Origin: Calditrichota bacterium
GTDB lineage: Bacteria; Calditrichota; Calditrichia; Calditrichales; J004
Length of the DNA: 64,000 nucleotides
NCBI GenBank assembly: GCA_013112635.1
Contig: JABFGF010000001.1
Coordinates: 1,116,001-1,180,000 of the forward strand
Direction: 5' to 3'
The notes below the pieces were generated by a model that saw only the letters and a program-made list of their open reading frames with translations, had not been told where the DNA came from and did no database searches. Below, one piece after another: positions 1 to 7,920 of this stretch. A program made the translations under genes and the position numbers. The first letter of the stretch is position 1, and each line of letters starts with the position of its first letter.

Positions 1-7
1 ACACTAA

Positions 8-553
8 CTATTCTTCCAGTACTTCTTCCTGCCGTTTTTCCATTTCATGGAGGCCTTCATTAAATTTCCACATGGGTTTTATAATTGCTACACGGCCGGA
101 CCTTACAAATTCCATTATCCCAAAAGGTTCTAATTTTTCCAAAAGGGCCTGTGTTTCTTCTTTGTGACCGCTTTTCTCTATAACCAGAAATTCTTCTTCA
201 ACAGTTAAAATTCGCGCATTATGCAGGCGAAGGATAGATTCTATTTTCGCACCATCAATTATAGCTTTTATTGGAAGTTTATATAAGGCAATCTCCTGAT
301 AAATCACTTCATCGGAAGTGTGATAATAAGCTTCAAATATTTCAACCTGCCGCTCAAGTTGTTTAACTACTTTTTTAACACGATCACGTTCTTCGGTTAC
401 AACAATTGTGTAACGCGAAATACCATGAACTTCTGTTTCAGAAACCGTAAGACTTTCAATATTAATGTGCCTGCGTGTGAAGATGACTGTAATTCTGTTT
501 AAAATCCCGATATGGTTTTCTGTAAAAACCGATATTGTGAATTGATCTTTCAT
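8..553 (-). CDS. ilvN: Acetolactate synthase small (regulatory) subunit
   Basis: Regulatory subunit of acetohydroxyacid synthase, which binds the large subunit and confers valine feedback inhibition in branched-chain amino acid synthesis. The 181-aa protein starts with an ACT domain (about residues 5-75, ISVFTENHIGILNRI) followed by the typical C-terminal small-subunit domain (about 85-165, with IEKSGHKEE and LEPFGIMEFVRSGRVAI). The length is normal for the family. The start is supported by a GGGGAG ribosome site just upstream, and it lies 23 bp after ilvB, so the two are cotranscribed. It is the last ilv gene visible; ilvC or leu genes may follow beyond the left edge, which cannot be seen. 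Confidence 0.95.
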   Translation of the reverse strand: MKDQFTISVFTENHIGILNRITVIFTRRHINIESLTVSETEVHGISRYTIVVTEERDRVKKVVKQLERQVEIFEAYYHTSDEVIYQEIALYKLPIKAIIDGAKIESILRLHNARILTVEEEFLVIEKSGHKEETQALLEKLEPFGIMEFVRSGRVAIIKPMWKFNEGLHEMEKRQEEVLEE

Positions 554-576
554 AATCTCCCCTTTTACCTTTAAAG

Positions 577-2340
577 TTAGTCCAACCTGATTTCAGAAAC
601 TGCGGCTCCTGTTGGAATCATAGGGAAAACATTGTCTTCCTTACCAACACTCACTTCAAGGAGATAGGCGCCTTTAAAATCAATCATTTTATTTACTGCA
701 TTTTCAAGATTTTCTCGTGAATCTACCCGTTCCGCTTCAACACCGTAACCTTTGGCGATTGTAATAAAATCAGGGTTTGTCATTACTGTTGATGCATAAC
801 GTTTATCAAAAAACAGCTCCTGCCACTGACGCACCATTCCAAGAAAATTATTATTTAATACAACAATTTTTAAATCAATTTCCGTTTGCATTACAGTTCC
901 TAATTCCTGGATCGTCATCTGAAAGCCACCATCACCCGCGATGGTTACTATCGTGCGTTCCGGGGCGCCTAACTTTGCTCCCATTGCCGCCGGAAGTGCA
1001 AAGCCCATAGTACCCAGTCCACCGGATGTAATACTGCTTTTGCTTTGCTTAAATTTTGAATAACGGCAAGCAAACATTTGATGTTGCCCCACATCAGAGA
1101 CAATTACTGCTTTCCCTTCCGTCTTCTCAGAAATTAAACGTACAACTTCCGCCATAGTCAATTTGTCCTGCTCTGGGTATAAATCTTTTTTTATAATCAG
1201 GTCCTGCTCAGTTTTTTCATAGGCACGGAATTTTTGCAACCAGCTTTCATGTTCTCTTTTTTCAATTTTCCTGGTAATAAGTGGTAATGCTTCTTTCACA
1301 TCCGCGTGAATGCCCACATCGGCTTTAACATTTTTGTTGATCTCCGCTTTATCAATTTCAATATGAATTACCTTGGCCTGTTTGGCATAGCGTGAAACAT
1401 CGCCGGTAACCCGATCATCAAAACGCATTCCAACAGCAACCAGTAAATCGCATTCATTTGTCAATTTATTTGGCGCATAATTGCCATGCATGCCCAGCAT
1501 TCCAACATTTAGAGGATGGTCGGAATCTAAAGCTGAAAGCCCCAAAATAGTCCAACCTGTGGGGATTCCGCTCTTTTCAATAAAAGCTTTAAACTCTTTT
1601 TCTGCCTCACCTAAAATGATACCCTGTCCAAATACTACAAATGGTTTTTTTGCTTTATTGATCAACTCTACTGCCTGATCAATTTTTTCAGGTTTAATTA
1701 CAGGCCTTGGATTGTAACTACGAATTTTTTTGCAGTGCAGGTATTCAAAATCAAGCTCACCAAATTGGGCATCTTTAGTGATATCTACCAAAACTGGTCC
1801 CGGTCTGCCGCTTGCTGCAATATGAAATGCTTTGGCAATGGCCACCGGAATATCTTCCGCTTTTGTAACCTGTACATTCCATTTTGTAACCGGCATCGAA
1901 ATACCAACCACATCTGTTTCCTGGAAAGCATCTGTACCCAAAAGGCCGCTGGCAACTTGGCCGGTAATACAAACAATCGGTGTAGAATCTATATATGCGT
2001 CAGCAATACCCGTAATCAGGTTTGTTGCTCCGGGCCCGGATGTAGCAATGCACACTCCAACTTTTCCTGATACACGTGCAAATCCCTGAGCCGCATGAAC
2101 TGCGCCTTGTTCATGACGGGTTAGAACGTGATGAAGCTCATTACGATATTTATAAAGTTCATCATAAACCGGCATTATTGCTCCACCGGGATATCCAAAA
2201 ATTGTTTTTACATCCTCAGCAAGCAAAGATTTTACAACAGCTTCCGAACCACTCATTTTAATTTTATTTAGAGGCGATTCGCTATTCTCCGCTTCTTCAA
2301 TCCCTGGAAAAACTGTTTTTTGTTTTACAGCATTTGCCAT
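577..2340 (-). CDS. ilvB: Acetolactate synthase large (catalytic) subunit
   Basis: ThDP-dependent catalytic subunit that condenses pyruvate with pyruvate or 2-oxobutyrate in valine, leucine and isoleucine synthesis. The N-terminal PYR domain carries the catalytic glutamate in TRHEQGAVHAAQG. A central FAD/Rossmann-like domain follows, and the C-terminal PP domain has the ThDP motif GDGGFQMTIQEL ending in NNNFLGMVRQWQ. The longest open frame begins at 2400. I prefer the ATG at 2340 (MANAVKQK) because GGAGCAAAG precedes it at good spacing, giving 587 aa. It lies between ilvD and ilvN on the same strand and is part of the attenuated ilv operon. Assignment to the anabolic enzyme rests on the adjacent small subunit. 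Confidence 0.95.
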   Translation of the reverse strand: MANAVKQKTVFPGIEEAENSESPLNKIKMSGSEAVVKSLLAEDVKTIFGYPGGAIMPVYDELYKYRNELHHVLTRHEQGAVHAAQGFARVSGKVGVCIATSGPGATNLITGIADAYIDSTPIVCITGQVASGLLGTDAFQETDVVGISMPVTKWNVQVTKAEDIPVAIAKAFHIAASGRPGPVLVDITKDAQFGELDFEYLHCKKIRSYNPRPVIKPEKIDQAVELINKAKKPFVVFGQGIILGEAEKEFKAFIEKSGIPTGWTILGLSALDSDHPLNVGMLGMHGNYAPNKLTNECDLLVAVGMRFDDRVTGDVSRYAKQAKVIHIEIDKAEINKNVKADVGIHADVKEALPLITRKIEKREHESWLQKFRAYEKTEQDLIIKKDLYPEQDKLTMAEVVRLISEKTEGKAVIVSDVGQHQMFACRYSKFKQSKSSITSGGLGTMGFALPAAMGAKLGAPERTIVTIAGDGGFQMTIQELGTVMQTEIDLKIVVLNNNFLGMVRQWQELFFDKRYASTVMTNPDFITIAKGYGVEAERVDSRENLENAVNKMIDFKGAYLLEVSVGKEDNVFPMIPTGAAVSEIRLD

Positions 2341-2414
2341 AATCTTTGCTCCATGTTTTTTTAACTTTTCTATTTCATAACTCGATATGAGTTTTAACAA
2401 TACTTATTATTGAT

Positions 2415-2502
2415 TGGAATCATGGAATATTGGAGTATTTATACATTGACCAGATGGCAGGTTTGCACATTATTACAACAATCCATTATTCCAATACTCC
2501 AT
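2415..2502. repeat. Inverted repeat in the ilvD-ilvB gap
   Basis: The 165-bp gap between ilvD and ilvB contains GGAGTATT (within 2415-2440) and its complement AATACTCC (within 2482-2502), both flanked by further ATTCCA/TGGAAT-type words. The arms could pair with a loop of about 55 nt. This resembles short dispersed intergenic repeats or a processing hairpin inside the operon. Only this copy was noticed in the window, so a repeat family is unproven. Confidence 0.4.
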
Positions 2503-2505
2503 AAC

Positions 2506-4179
2506 CTATTCATCAGTTACACAGCCTGTTGAGGCAGAAGAAACCGAACGAGCATATTTGTATAAAATACCACGCTTAGCTTTTAATGGTGGCTGAATCC
2601 ATTTTTCTTTTCTGTTCTTTATTTCTTCTTCAGTTAACTCAACATTAAGCATATTATTTTCAGCATCTATGGTTATCCAATCTCCATTTTCTACCAAAGC
2701 GATAAGTCCTCCTTGTTGTGCTTCCGGCGTGATATGACCGACAACGAAACCATGAGTACCACCGGAAAAACGACCATCGGTAATAAGCGCTACACTATTT
2801 CCCAAACCCTGACCCATAATTGCTGCAGTTGGCTTTAACATTTCTGCCATTCCCGGACCTCCCTTTGGCCCTTCATAACGAATAACAACCACATCACCTT
2901 TTTTCACCTCACCTGCACCAATAGCCTCATTTGTTTCATATTCTGAATTGAAAACCTTTGCCCGGCCTTTAAATAATAAGCCTTCTTTTCCGGTGATTTT
3001 TGCAACGGCACCTTCAGATGCCAGGTTGCCATATAAAATCTGGAGATGCCCTGTTTTTTTAATAGGGTCTTCAAGTGGAGCTAAAACATCCTGCTCAACA
3101 GGAATTGGCTTTATATCTGCAAGATTTTCAGCAATTGTTTTGCCTGTTACCGTCATGCAGTCACCATTTAACATACCATTATCCAGCATAAACTTCATTA
3201 CAGCCGGTATACCGCCAATATTATGAACGTCTTCCATCAGATATTTGCCACTTGGTTTAAGGTTGGCTAAAAACGGTGTTTCATCGCTGATTCGTTGAAA
3301 ATCAGCAAGAGTAAAATCTATATCTGCTGCTTTTGCAATTGCCAAAAAATGCAGGACAGCGTTTGTTGATCCACCAAGGACTGTGACCAACCTGATTGCG
3401 TTTTCAAATGATTTTTTTGTAAGAATTTTTTTAGGTGTAAGATCTTTTTCTAATAATGCAAGGATTGCCTTTCCGGCCATTTGACATTCTTTCTCTTTAT
3501 TATTGCCAACTGCCGGTGTAGAAGAACTGAATGGAAGGCTTAAACCTAAGGCTTCAATTGCAGATGCCATTGTGTTTGCTGTATACATACCTCCACATGC
3601 ACCTGCACCAGGACACGCGTTTTCTTTTACCTGTTGAAATTTTCCTTCATCAATTTTGCCGGCAACTTTTTCACCCCAGGCTTCAAACGCCGAAACCACA
3701 TCCAGTTTTTTATCATCCACACAACCCGAAGCAATTGTTCCTCCATACATTAAAATTGCAGGGCGATCCAGACGACACATAGCGATTAGTGCCCCGGGCA
3801 TATTTTTATCGCACCCAACAACTGCAACAAGTCCATCATAGGCCTGTGCCTGCATTACTGTCTCAATGGAATCTGCAATTACATCACGCGATGGCAGAGA
3901 AAATCTCATACCCGGTGTTCCCATGGAAATACCATCGCTAACACCAATTGTATGAAAAACCAACCCGACTAATCCGGAGTTTTCAGCACCTTTTTTTACA
4001 TGGACAGACAAATCATTTAAATGCATATTACAAGGATTGCCTTCGTAACCAGTGCTGGCAATTCCAACCTGGGCTTTTTTTAAATCTTCAACCGAAAGCC
4101 CGATAGCATGAAGCATTGCCTGTGCCGCCGGTTGACTTTCATCTTGAGTAACCCGTTTACTATATTTGTTTAACGCCAT
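2506..4179 (-). CDS. ilvD: Dihydroxy-acid dehydratase
   Basis: Iron-sulfur enzyme that dehydrates 2,3-dihydroxy-3-methylbutanoate and -pentanoate to the 2-oxo acids in valine and isoleucine synthesis. Family motifs are [12 protein letters not shown] and [16 protein letters not shown], which contain the cluster cysteines, and a C-terminal GGPGMAEML with [10 protein letters not shown]. From the ATG at 4179 (MALNKYSKR) it is 557 aa, the usual length. AGAGGGGAT lies directly upstream of this ATG, whereas the longer frame to 4224 adds residues unlike the family. Second gene of the ilv operon, between ilvE and ilvB. Confidence 0.96.
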   Translation of the reverse strand: MALNKYSKRVTQDESQPAAQAMLHAIGLSVEDLKKAQVGIASTGYEGNPCNMHLNDLSVHVKKGAENSGLVGLVFHTIGVSDGISMGTPGMRFSLPSRDVIADSIETVMQAQAYDGLVAVVGCDKNMPGALIAMCRLDRPAILMYGGTIASGCVDDKKLDVVSAFEAWGEKVAGKIDEGKFQQVKENACPGAGACGGMYTANTMASAIEALGLSLPFSSSTPAVGNNKEKECQMAGKAILALLEKDLTPKKILTKKSFENAIRLVTVLGGSTNAVLHFLAIAKAADIDFTLADFQRISDETPFLANLKPSGKYLMEDVHNIGGIPAVMKFMLDNGMLNGDCMTVTGKTIAENLADIKPIPVEQDVLAPLEDPIKKTGHLQILYGNLASEGAVAKITGKEGLLFKGRAKVFNSEYETNEAIGAGEVKKGDVVVIRYEGPKGGPGMAEMLKPTAAIMGQGLGNSVALITDGRFSGGTHGFVVGHITPEAQQGGLIALVENGDWITIDAENNMLNVELTEEEIKNRKEKWIQPPLKAKRGILYKYARSVSSASTGCVTDE

Positions 4180-4362
4180 ATCCCCTCTGTTTGAAACAGT
4201 GAAATCACAAACTCCAGTAAACAAATCTCAACTGAAATTATAAATATCTAAAAGGCGAATGACTTGTTTAATCATTTTAATTTTAGAGTTAAGATTTATT
4301 TGTTATTTGCGTTTTGTAATTTATTATTTTAACAAAAACAATTATTCAATAAACTCAGATCA

Positions 4363-5253
4363 TCATACAACATCCACAATATGCGCTTCCGCACTTCTGA
4401 CAAGGCCTTTGTAAGCCTGTTTTAACGTATTGCCAAAAGTGTCTTCCCAGGCTTTCTTAAATTTCACATCATTCAAAGATTCAAAACCAGCAACCTCTGC
4501 GGCAGTCCCTGTAAAAAATGCGCCATCTGCACCTTCAACATCTTCCGAAGTAAACAATTTCTCTTTAACCGGAATATCTAATTCTTTTGCAAGCTGGATG
4601 ATTGTTGCCCTGGTGATTCCCGGTAAAATATGGCCTTTGGGCGCAGTATAAAGACAGCCATTTTTTTCAAAAAAGAAATTCTCTGCCGGACCCTCTGCAA
4701 TATATCCATTCATATCATTAAGCAGTGCGTCGTCAAATCCTTTGGCCTTTGCTTCATTTTTTGCAAGAATAGAATTGACATAGTAGCCACTGATTTTTGC
4801 TTCTATAAAAAAAGCTTTTGGATTGGGTTTTTGAAATGAAGAGCTCATTACTCTTAAAAGTTTATCACCGAGATAGGGTTGCCATTCCCAGGCACTTAAA
4901 AATAAATTAGAAGCACCAGCCGTTTCCAAATCCATATTTTCACTTAGAAAAACAAGTGGACGGATATATGCATTTTTTAAGTTGTTTTTATCCAACAATT
5001 CATATGTCAGCGAAACAAGTTCATCCACAGTGTAACCAAGCTTAATACCCATAACTTCACACGAATATTGTAAACGCTCAAAGTGTTCATATGCCTGAAA
5101 AACCTGAGTACCCAATGGCGTTGGATATGCTCTAAGGCCTTCAATTGCCCCATTGCCATTTTGGATTGTTTGCCCATATAAGCTGCTGCTTGCCTGTTCA
5201 ACGCTGCACCATTTTCCTTTAAAGAAAACTGTAGTGTGTTTATCGTGGTACAT
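4363..5253 (-). CDS. ilvE: Branched-chain amino acid aminotransferase
   Basis: PLP enzyme of fold type IV catalysing the last transamination to valine, leucine and isoleucine. The 296-aa protein has the substrate-side RPLVFLSENM region, the PLP lysine within NSILAKNEAKAKGFDDAL, and the family signature AEGPAENFFFEKNG followed by LPGITRATIIQLA. The start has AGGAGGA about 9 nt upstream. It is the first structural gene after the ilv attenuator terminator, so read-through of that terminator controls the whole ilvEDBN unit. D-amino-acid or aminodeoxychorismate relatives share the fold, but context favours IlvE. Confidence 0.94.
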   Translation of the reverse strand: MYHDKHTTVFFKGKWCSVEQASSSLYGQTIQNGNGAIEGLRAYPTPLGTQVFQAYEHFERLQYSCEVMGIKLGYTVDELVSLTYELLDKNNLKNAYIRPLVFLSENMDLETAGASNLFLSAWEWQPYLGDKLLRVMSSSFQKPNPKAFFIEAKISGYYVNSILAKNEAKAKGFDDALLNDMNGYIAEGPAENFFFEKNGCLYTAPKGHILPGITRATIIQLAKELDIPVKEKLFTSEDVEGADGAFFTGTAAEVAGFESLNDVKFKKAWEDTFGNTLKQAYKGLVRSAEAHIVDVV

Positions 5254-5333
5254 GAAAAAAAATCCTCCTGATTTGATTCTGGTCCAATTTGCTATTCCAA
5301 ATTTTGGTTATTTCAATTTTAAACAAAAAAAAA

Positions 5334-5385
5334 GCCATCCCGAATGGAATGGCTTTTTAAAAATTTTATATAATTATGCCATTCC
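5334..5385 (-). terminator. ilv attenuator: terminator and antiterminator arms
   Basis: On the minus-strand RNA, GCCAUUCC pairs with GGGAUGGC (5334-5353, 8 bp with one U-G wobble, 4-nt loop) and is followed by nine U (5325-5333): an intrinsic terminator. Just upstream, GGAAUGGC (5378-5385) is perfectly complementary to the terminator's first arm and forms the alternative antiterminator. It begins three bases after the leader peptide stop codon. A ribosome stalled in the leader would leave this arm free, while one at the stop codon would mask it. The wobble makes the hairpin perfect only in the minus-strand RNA, so it belongs to the ilv transcript. Confidence 0.88.
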
Positions 5386-5388
5386 CAT

Positions 5389-5445
5389 TTAGGTAATAAT
5401 AATCACGAGGATAATGTTAATGAGAATGACGTTAATTTTTTTCAT
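5389..5445 (-). CDS. ilv operon leader peptide (attenuator)
   Basis: An 18-codon frame reads MKKINVILINIILVIIIT then stop. Twelve of its 18 residues are Ile (8), Val (2) or Leu (2), exactly the products of the downstream pathway, and it ends immediately before the antiterminator arm. This is the arrangement of classical ilv leader peptides such as IlvL and IlvX. Shortage of charged branched-chain tRNAs should stall ribosomes here and allow ilvEDBN transcription. The Shine-Dalgarno is weak (AGAAxxAxAGAA region), as is common in this group. The peptide presumably has no function apart from its translation. Confidence 0.85.
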   Translation of the reverse strand: MKKINVILINIILVIIIT

Positions 5446-5484
5446 TTTAATTCTATTGTTCTATGTTTTGTTTTGATGTCGCCA

Positions 5485-5513
5485 ACATTAAGGTTAATCT
5501 AAAATAAAGTCAA
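5485..5513 (-). promoter_or_regulatory. Predicted promoter of the ilv operon
   Basis: Minus-strand TTGACT (complement of 5508-5513) and TAATGT (complement of 5485-5490) are separated by 17 bp, a good match to a housekeeping sigma promoter. Transcription would begin about 30-35 nt before the leader peptide start. The rest of the gap to nrfA (up to 5565) is AT-rich, with no other signal seen. Confidence 0.55.
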
Positions 5514-5565
5514 ATAATTATTATAAGTTTAATATCAAATAATTTCGACTTCACTTGCGCTAACT

Positions 5566-7074
5566 TTAATTGTTAAAATATGACGATTGTAAATCAACAT
5601 CTTTTTTTGATTCCATATTAAGTGCTCCATTTGCAACAGCTTCTTTATGCCACTCTTTTTCCAATGTTTCCTTAAACTTAAGTTTGGCATTAATCAAATC
5701 TTGTAAAGGAACACCTGCAAGCTTTTGGGCTTTTTCTTTTGTAGAAAAATCAGGCGCTTTATAGTTAAGAACTCCATGTTTTGCTAAAACCGAAACCAGT
5801 TTGATCCTTGCCTGCATTGCTTCTTCATTTGCAGACGCTAACAATCTTAAAGTTTCTTCCGGAGCATGGAAGAAAGATGGGTGGCTGGCTACAGCATAAT
5901 CCCAACGCCATTGGCCATGACGGATATGAGTTCTAATTTCTTTTAACTCTGCATCACTTGCTCCTACTTCCATTGCTTTGGCAGTTTCTAAATGAGCTTT
6001 TGCAAGATTGTCCATTGCCAATTCATGTAATTGATCTTTTCTTTCATATTTTCTCTTAACAATCTTTGCCAATTTTTCTTCATTTTCTCTATGGCATGGC
6101 ATACAACTTCTATCCATTGTTTTTAAAGGATTTTGAAGTTGGTGATCGCTGTACTTAACTGATCCTTCCTGTGTATAAGGCATATGACAATCTGCACATG
6201 CTACACCTTTTTGAGAATGGATGCCTGTTTTAAATAGCTCGTATCCGGGGTGCTGGGTTTTGATAATTGGAGTCTTTGAAATTTTATTAACAAAATCAAC
6301 AAAATCTCTCTCATCATAATATTTCTCCATACCTTCTGCAGTCAGACCATTTGCCCAAGGAAATGTAACAACTTTTGCAACTTTTGCATTACCCTTTTCA
6401 TCTGTCCATTCTGTTTTCTTAAAATAATATTCTGAATGGCACTGTGCGCAAACAAGGTTTCGTTTTTCTTGATGACTTGACTCGTCAAAGGTAGGCAAAC
6501 CAGCGGCTTTTAAACCTCGGTCAAGATATGCTCTATTTACTGCTAGCTTTCCGGTTTCATTACTATGGCAATCTGCACAACCAACAGAGTTTACAATTTC
6601 ATGTCCATATTTTGCCCATTTACCTGTAAAATATTCCATTTCACCTTCTTGCTTCATTATTCTTGGAACATCCGGAGATTTGCATGTCCAGCAAGCTGTA
6701 GGCATAGGGCCGGTTTTTTTATCCTTTGGTGCACCTGTACGAAGTGAGTTAATATTGTCTTGTAATGCATAATAATGACCTCTTGGTGCATTATAATCTT
6801 TGGCAAAACCATAACCCGCCCACAAAACAGCAAGCTGTGGTTTTTCTTCTAACATATCTACAATTGTTCCACTCTCCTTTGTCTTTTTCCATGAACTGTA
6901 TTGCCTTGGGTAATAGCGCGCCCAATCCTCACTTTTACTCATACCTTCAACAGAAATTTCCGGAACTGTAGCTAAATCGATTCTCTGTTGTTCTCTTTCA
7001 TTTACATTATTTGTTAAAAACAGTGTAATAATTATAGCAATAGCTGAAACTGCAATTAATATTTTATATCCCAT
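5566..7074 (-). CDS. nrfA: Cytochrome c nitrite reductase, catalytic pentahaem subunit
   Basis: Periplasmic NrfA reduces nitrite to ammonium with six electrons. The 502-aa protein has an N-terminal membrane anchor or uncleaved signal (residues 3-20). The catalytic haem motif CWTCK (C128, C131, lysine ligand K132) is followed by four CXXCH motifs (CADCH, CAQCH, CADCH, CMPCH), the full pentahaem set of the lysine-ligated class. C-terminal helices include HIRHGQWRWDYAVASHPSFFHAPEE, typical of the NrfA dimer region. It follows nrfH by 12 bp and is clearly cotranscribed with it. No nrfBCD or maturation genes are in view. Confidence 0.96.
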   Translation of the reverse strand: MGYKILIAVSAIAIIITLFLTNNVNEREQQRIDLATVPEISVEGMSKSEDWARYYPRQYSSWKKTKESGTIVDMLEEKPQLAVLWAGYGFAKDYNAPRGHYYALQDNINSLRTGAPKDKKTGPMPTACWTCKSPDVPRIMKQEGEMEYFTGKWAKYGHEIVNSVGCADCHSNETGKLAVNRAYLDRGLKAAGLPTFDESSHQEKRNLVCAQCHSEYYFKKTEWTDEKGNAKVAKVVTFPWANGLTAEGMEKYYDERDFVDFVNKISKTPIIKTQHPGYELFKTGIHSQKGVACADCHMPYTQEGSVKYSDHQLQNPLKTMDRSCMPCHRENEEKLAKIVKRKYERKDQLHELAMDNLAKAHLETAKAMEVGASDAELKEIRTHIRHGQWRWDYAVASHPSFFHAPEETLRLLASANEEAMQARIKLVSVLAKHGVLNYKAPDFSTKEKAQKLAGVPLQDLINAKLKFKETLEKEWHKEAVANGALNMESKKDVDLQSSYFNN

Positions 7075-7086
7075 TGTAATTCTCCA

Positions 7087-7617
7087 CTAGTTAACTTCTT
7101 TAATTCCTAAATTATTTGGTGTAGTTGTTAATCCTCTTACTTTTCCATGTGGAACGCCTCTGTGGCAGTCCCAACATTTTCGTCCATTCTGTACTTCATC
7201 ATCATTGTAACTATGATTTCTATCTGCGTTACCAACCAAAGTTGTTGTGATGCTTTTATGACATCCAATGCAGTTTTTTTGAACTCTTTTTGCTGCATCA
7301 TCGCTAATCGTTATAACCGGCTCATATGTATCAAAAGTAAATGCAACAGTATGATTCCATCCATCGCGAGCTTTTGCCATATATTTGTTTATTGTACCAT
7401 CGTTTGGTAAATGGCAATCTACACATGTAGCTGTTAAAGCATGAGAACTGTGTTGCCAGGTTGCATATTGTGTGTTCATAACATGGCAGTTAATGCAAGC
7501 TGTAGGCTCTGCAGATAAATATGAAAATGCCTTTGCGGTATTCAACATATAAATCAATAAAAGGATTGCCATAGATAACATCACATAGGCTGATCTTTTA
7601 ATTATATTTTTTTGCAC
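7087..7617 (-). CDS. nrfH: Cytochrome c nitrite reductase, NapC/NirT-type quinol-oxidising subunit
   Basis: Small tetrahaem NrfH passes electrons from membrane quinol to NrfA. The 176-aa protein has one N-terminal transmembrane helix (about 10-30) and four haem motifs (CINCH, CVDCH, CIGCH, CWDCH). The start is GTG at 7617 with a strong GGAGGG four bases away. The NrfHA pair forms a membrane-bound ammonifying complex. The region upstream holds a CRP/FNR-like palindrome, suggesting control by anaerobiosis, nitrite or nitric oxide. Confidence 0.94.
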   Translation of the reverse strand: MQKNIIKRSAYVMLSMAILLLIYMLNTAKAFSYLSAEPTACINCHVMNTQYATWQHSSHALTATCVDCHLPNDGTINKYMAKARDGWNHTVAFTFDTYEPVITISDDAAKRVQKNCIGCHKSITTTLVGNADRNHSYNDDEVQNGRKCWDCHRGVPHGKVRGLTTTPNNLGIKEVN

Positions 7618-7920
7618 TTACCCTCCACTTATAAGTTATGTATTTAAAAATGAAATTATTTAATAGTTTTTAAGAAATTATTCTTAAATCTTTGTAAATA
7701 TTAAATTTATCATTGTGATAATTGTAACAAACATTTAATTAAGACTCTATTGTCTCAATATAACTAGGTAAATAAATAAAACTCAAGCCAAAAATGATAT
7801 ATTTTCATATTATTCTTGTATCTTCGAAACGAAAATCATTAGATGAATTTTTTTAACAAAAAAATTTGAAATTATGAGGCAAAGAAGATGTTCATTTTAA
7901 ACTAAGTAGAAGATTTTAAA
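7618..7920. other. Intergenic region upstream of nrfHA
   Basis: About 300 bp of very AT-rich sequence between the end of the molybdoenzyme-desulfurase fusion and nrfH. It holds the palindromic site at 7713-7730 and presumably the nrfHA promoter. No ORF with convincing start signals and no clear terminator for the fusion gene was seen. Confidence 0.6.
7713..7730. promoter_or_regulatory. CRP/FNR-family-like operator upstream of nrfHA
   Basis: An 18-bp imperfect palindrome, TTGTGATAATTGTAACAA, has 14 of 18 positions symmetrical. It overlaps a second small palindrome, TTATCA-TTG-TGATAA, and lies 96 bp upstream of the nrfH start. The form TTGTGA-N6-T-ACAA resembles sites of CRP/FNR-superfamily regulators such as HcpR, which control nitrite and NO metabolism in anaerobes. 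The cognate regulator is not in this window, so the assignment is inferred from pattern and gene content. Confidence 0.45.

Noticed and set aside
5334-5353. The ilv hairpin as simple terminator of nrfA
   Set aside because: It lies more than 200 bp past nrfA, behind its own promoter, leader peptide and complementary antiterminator arm; it may terminate nrfA read-through as a side effect.
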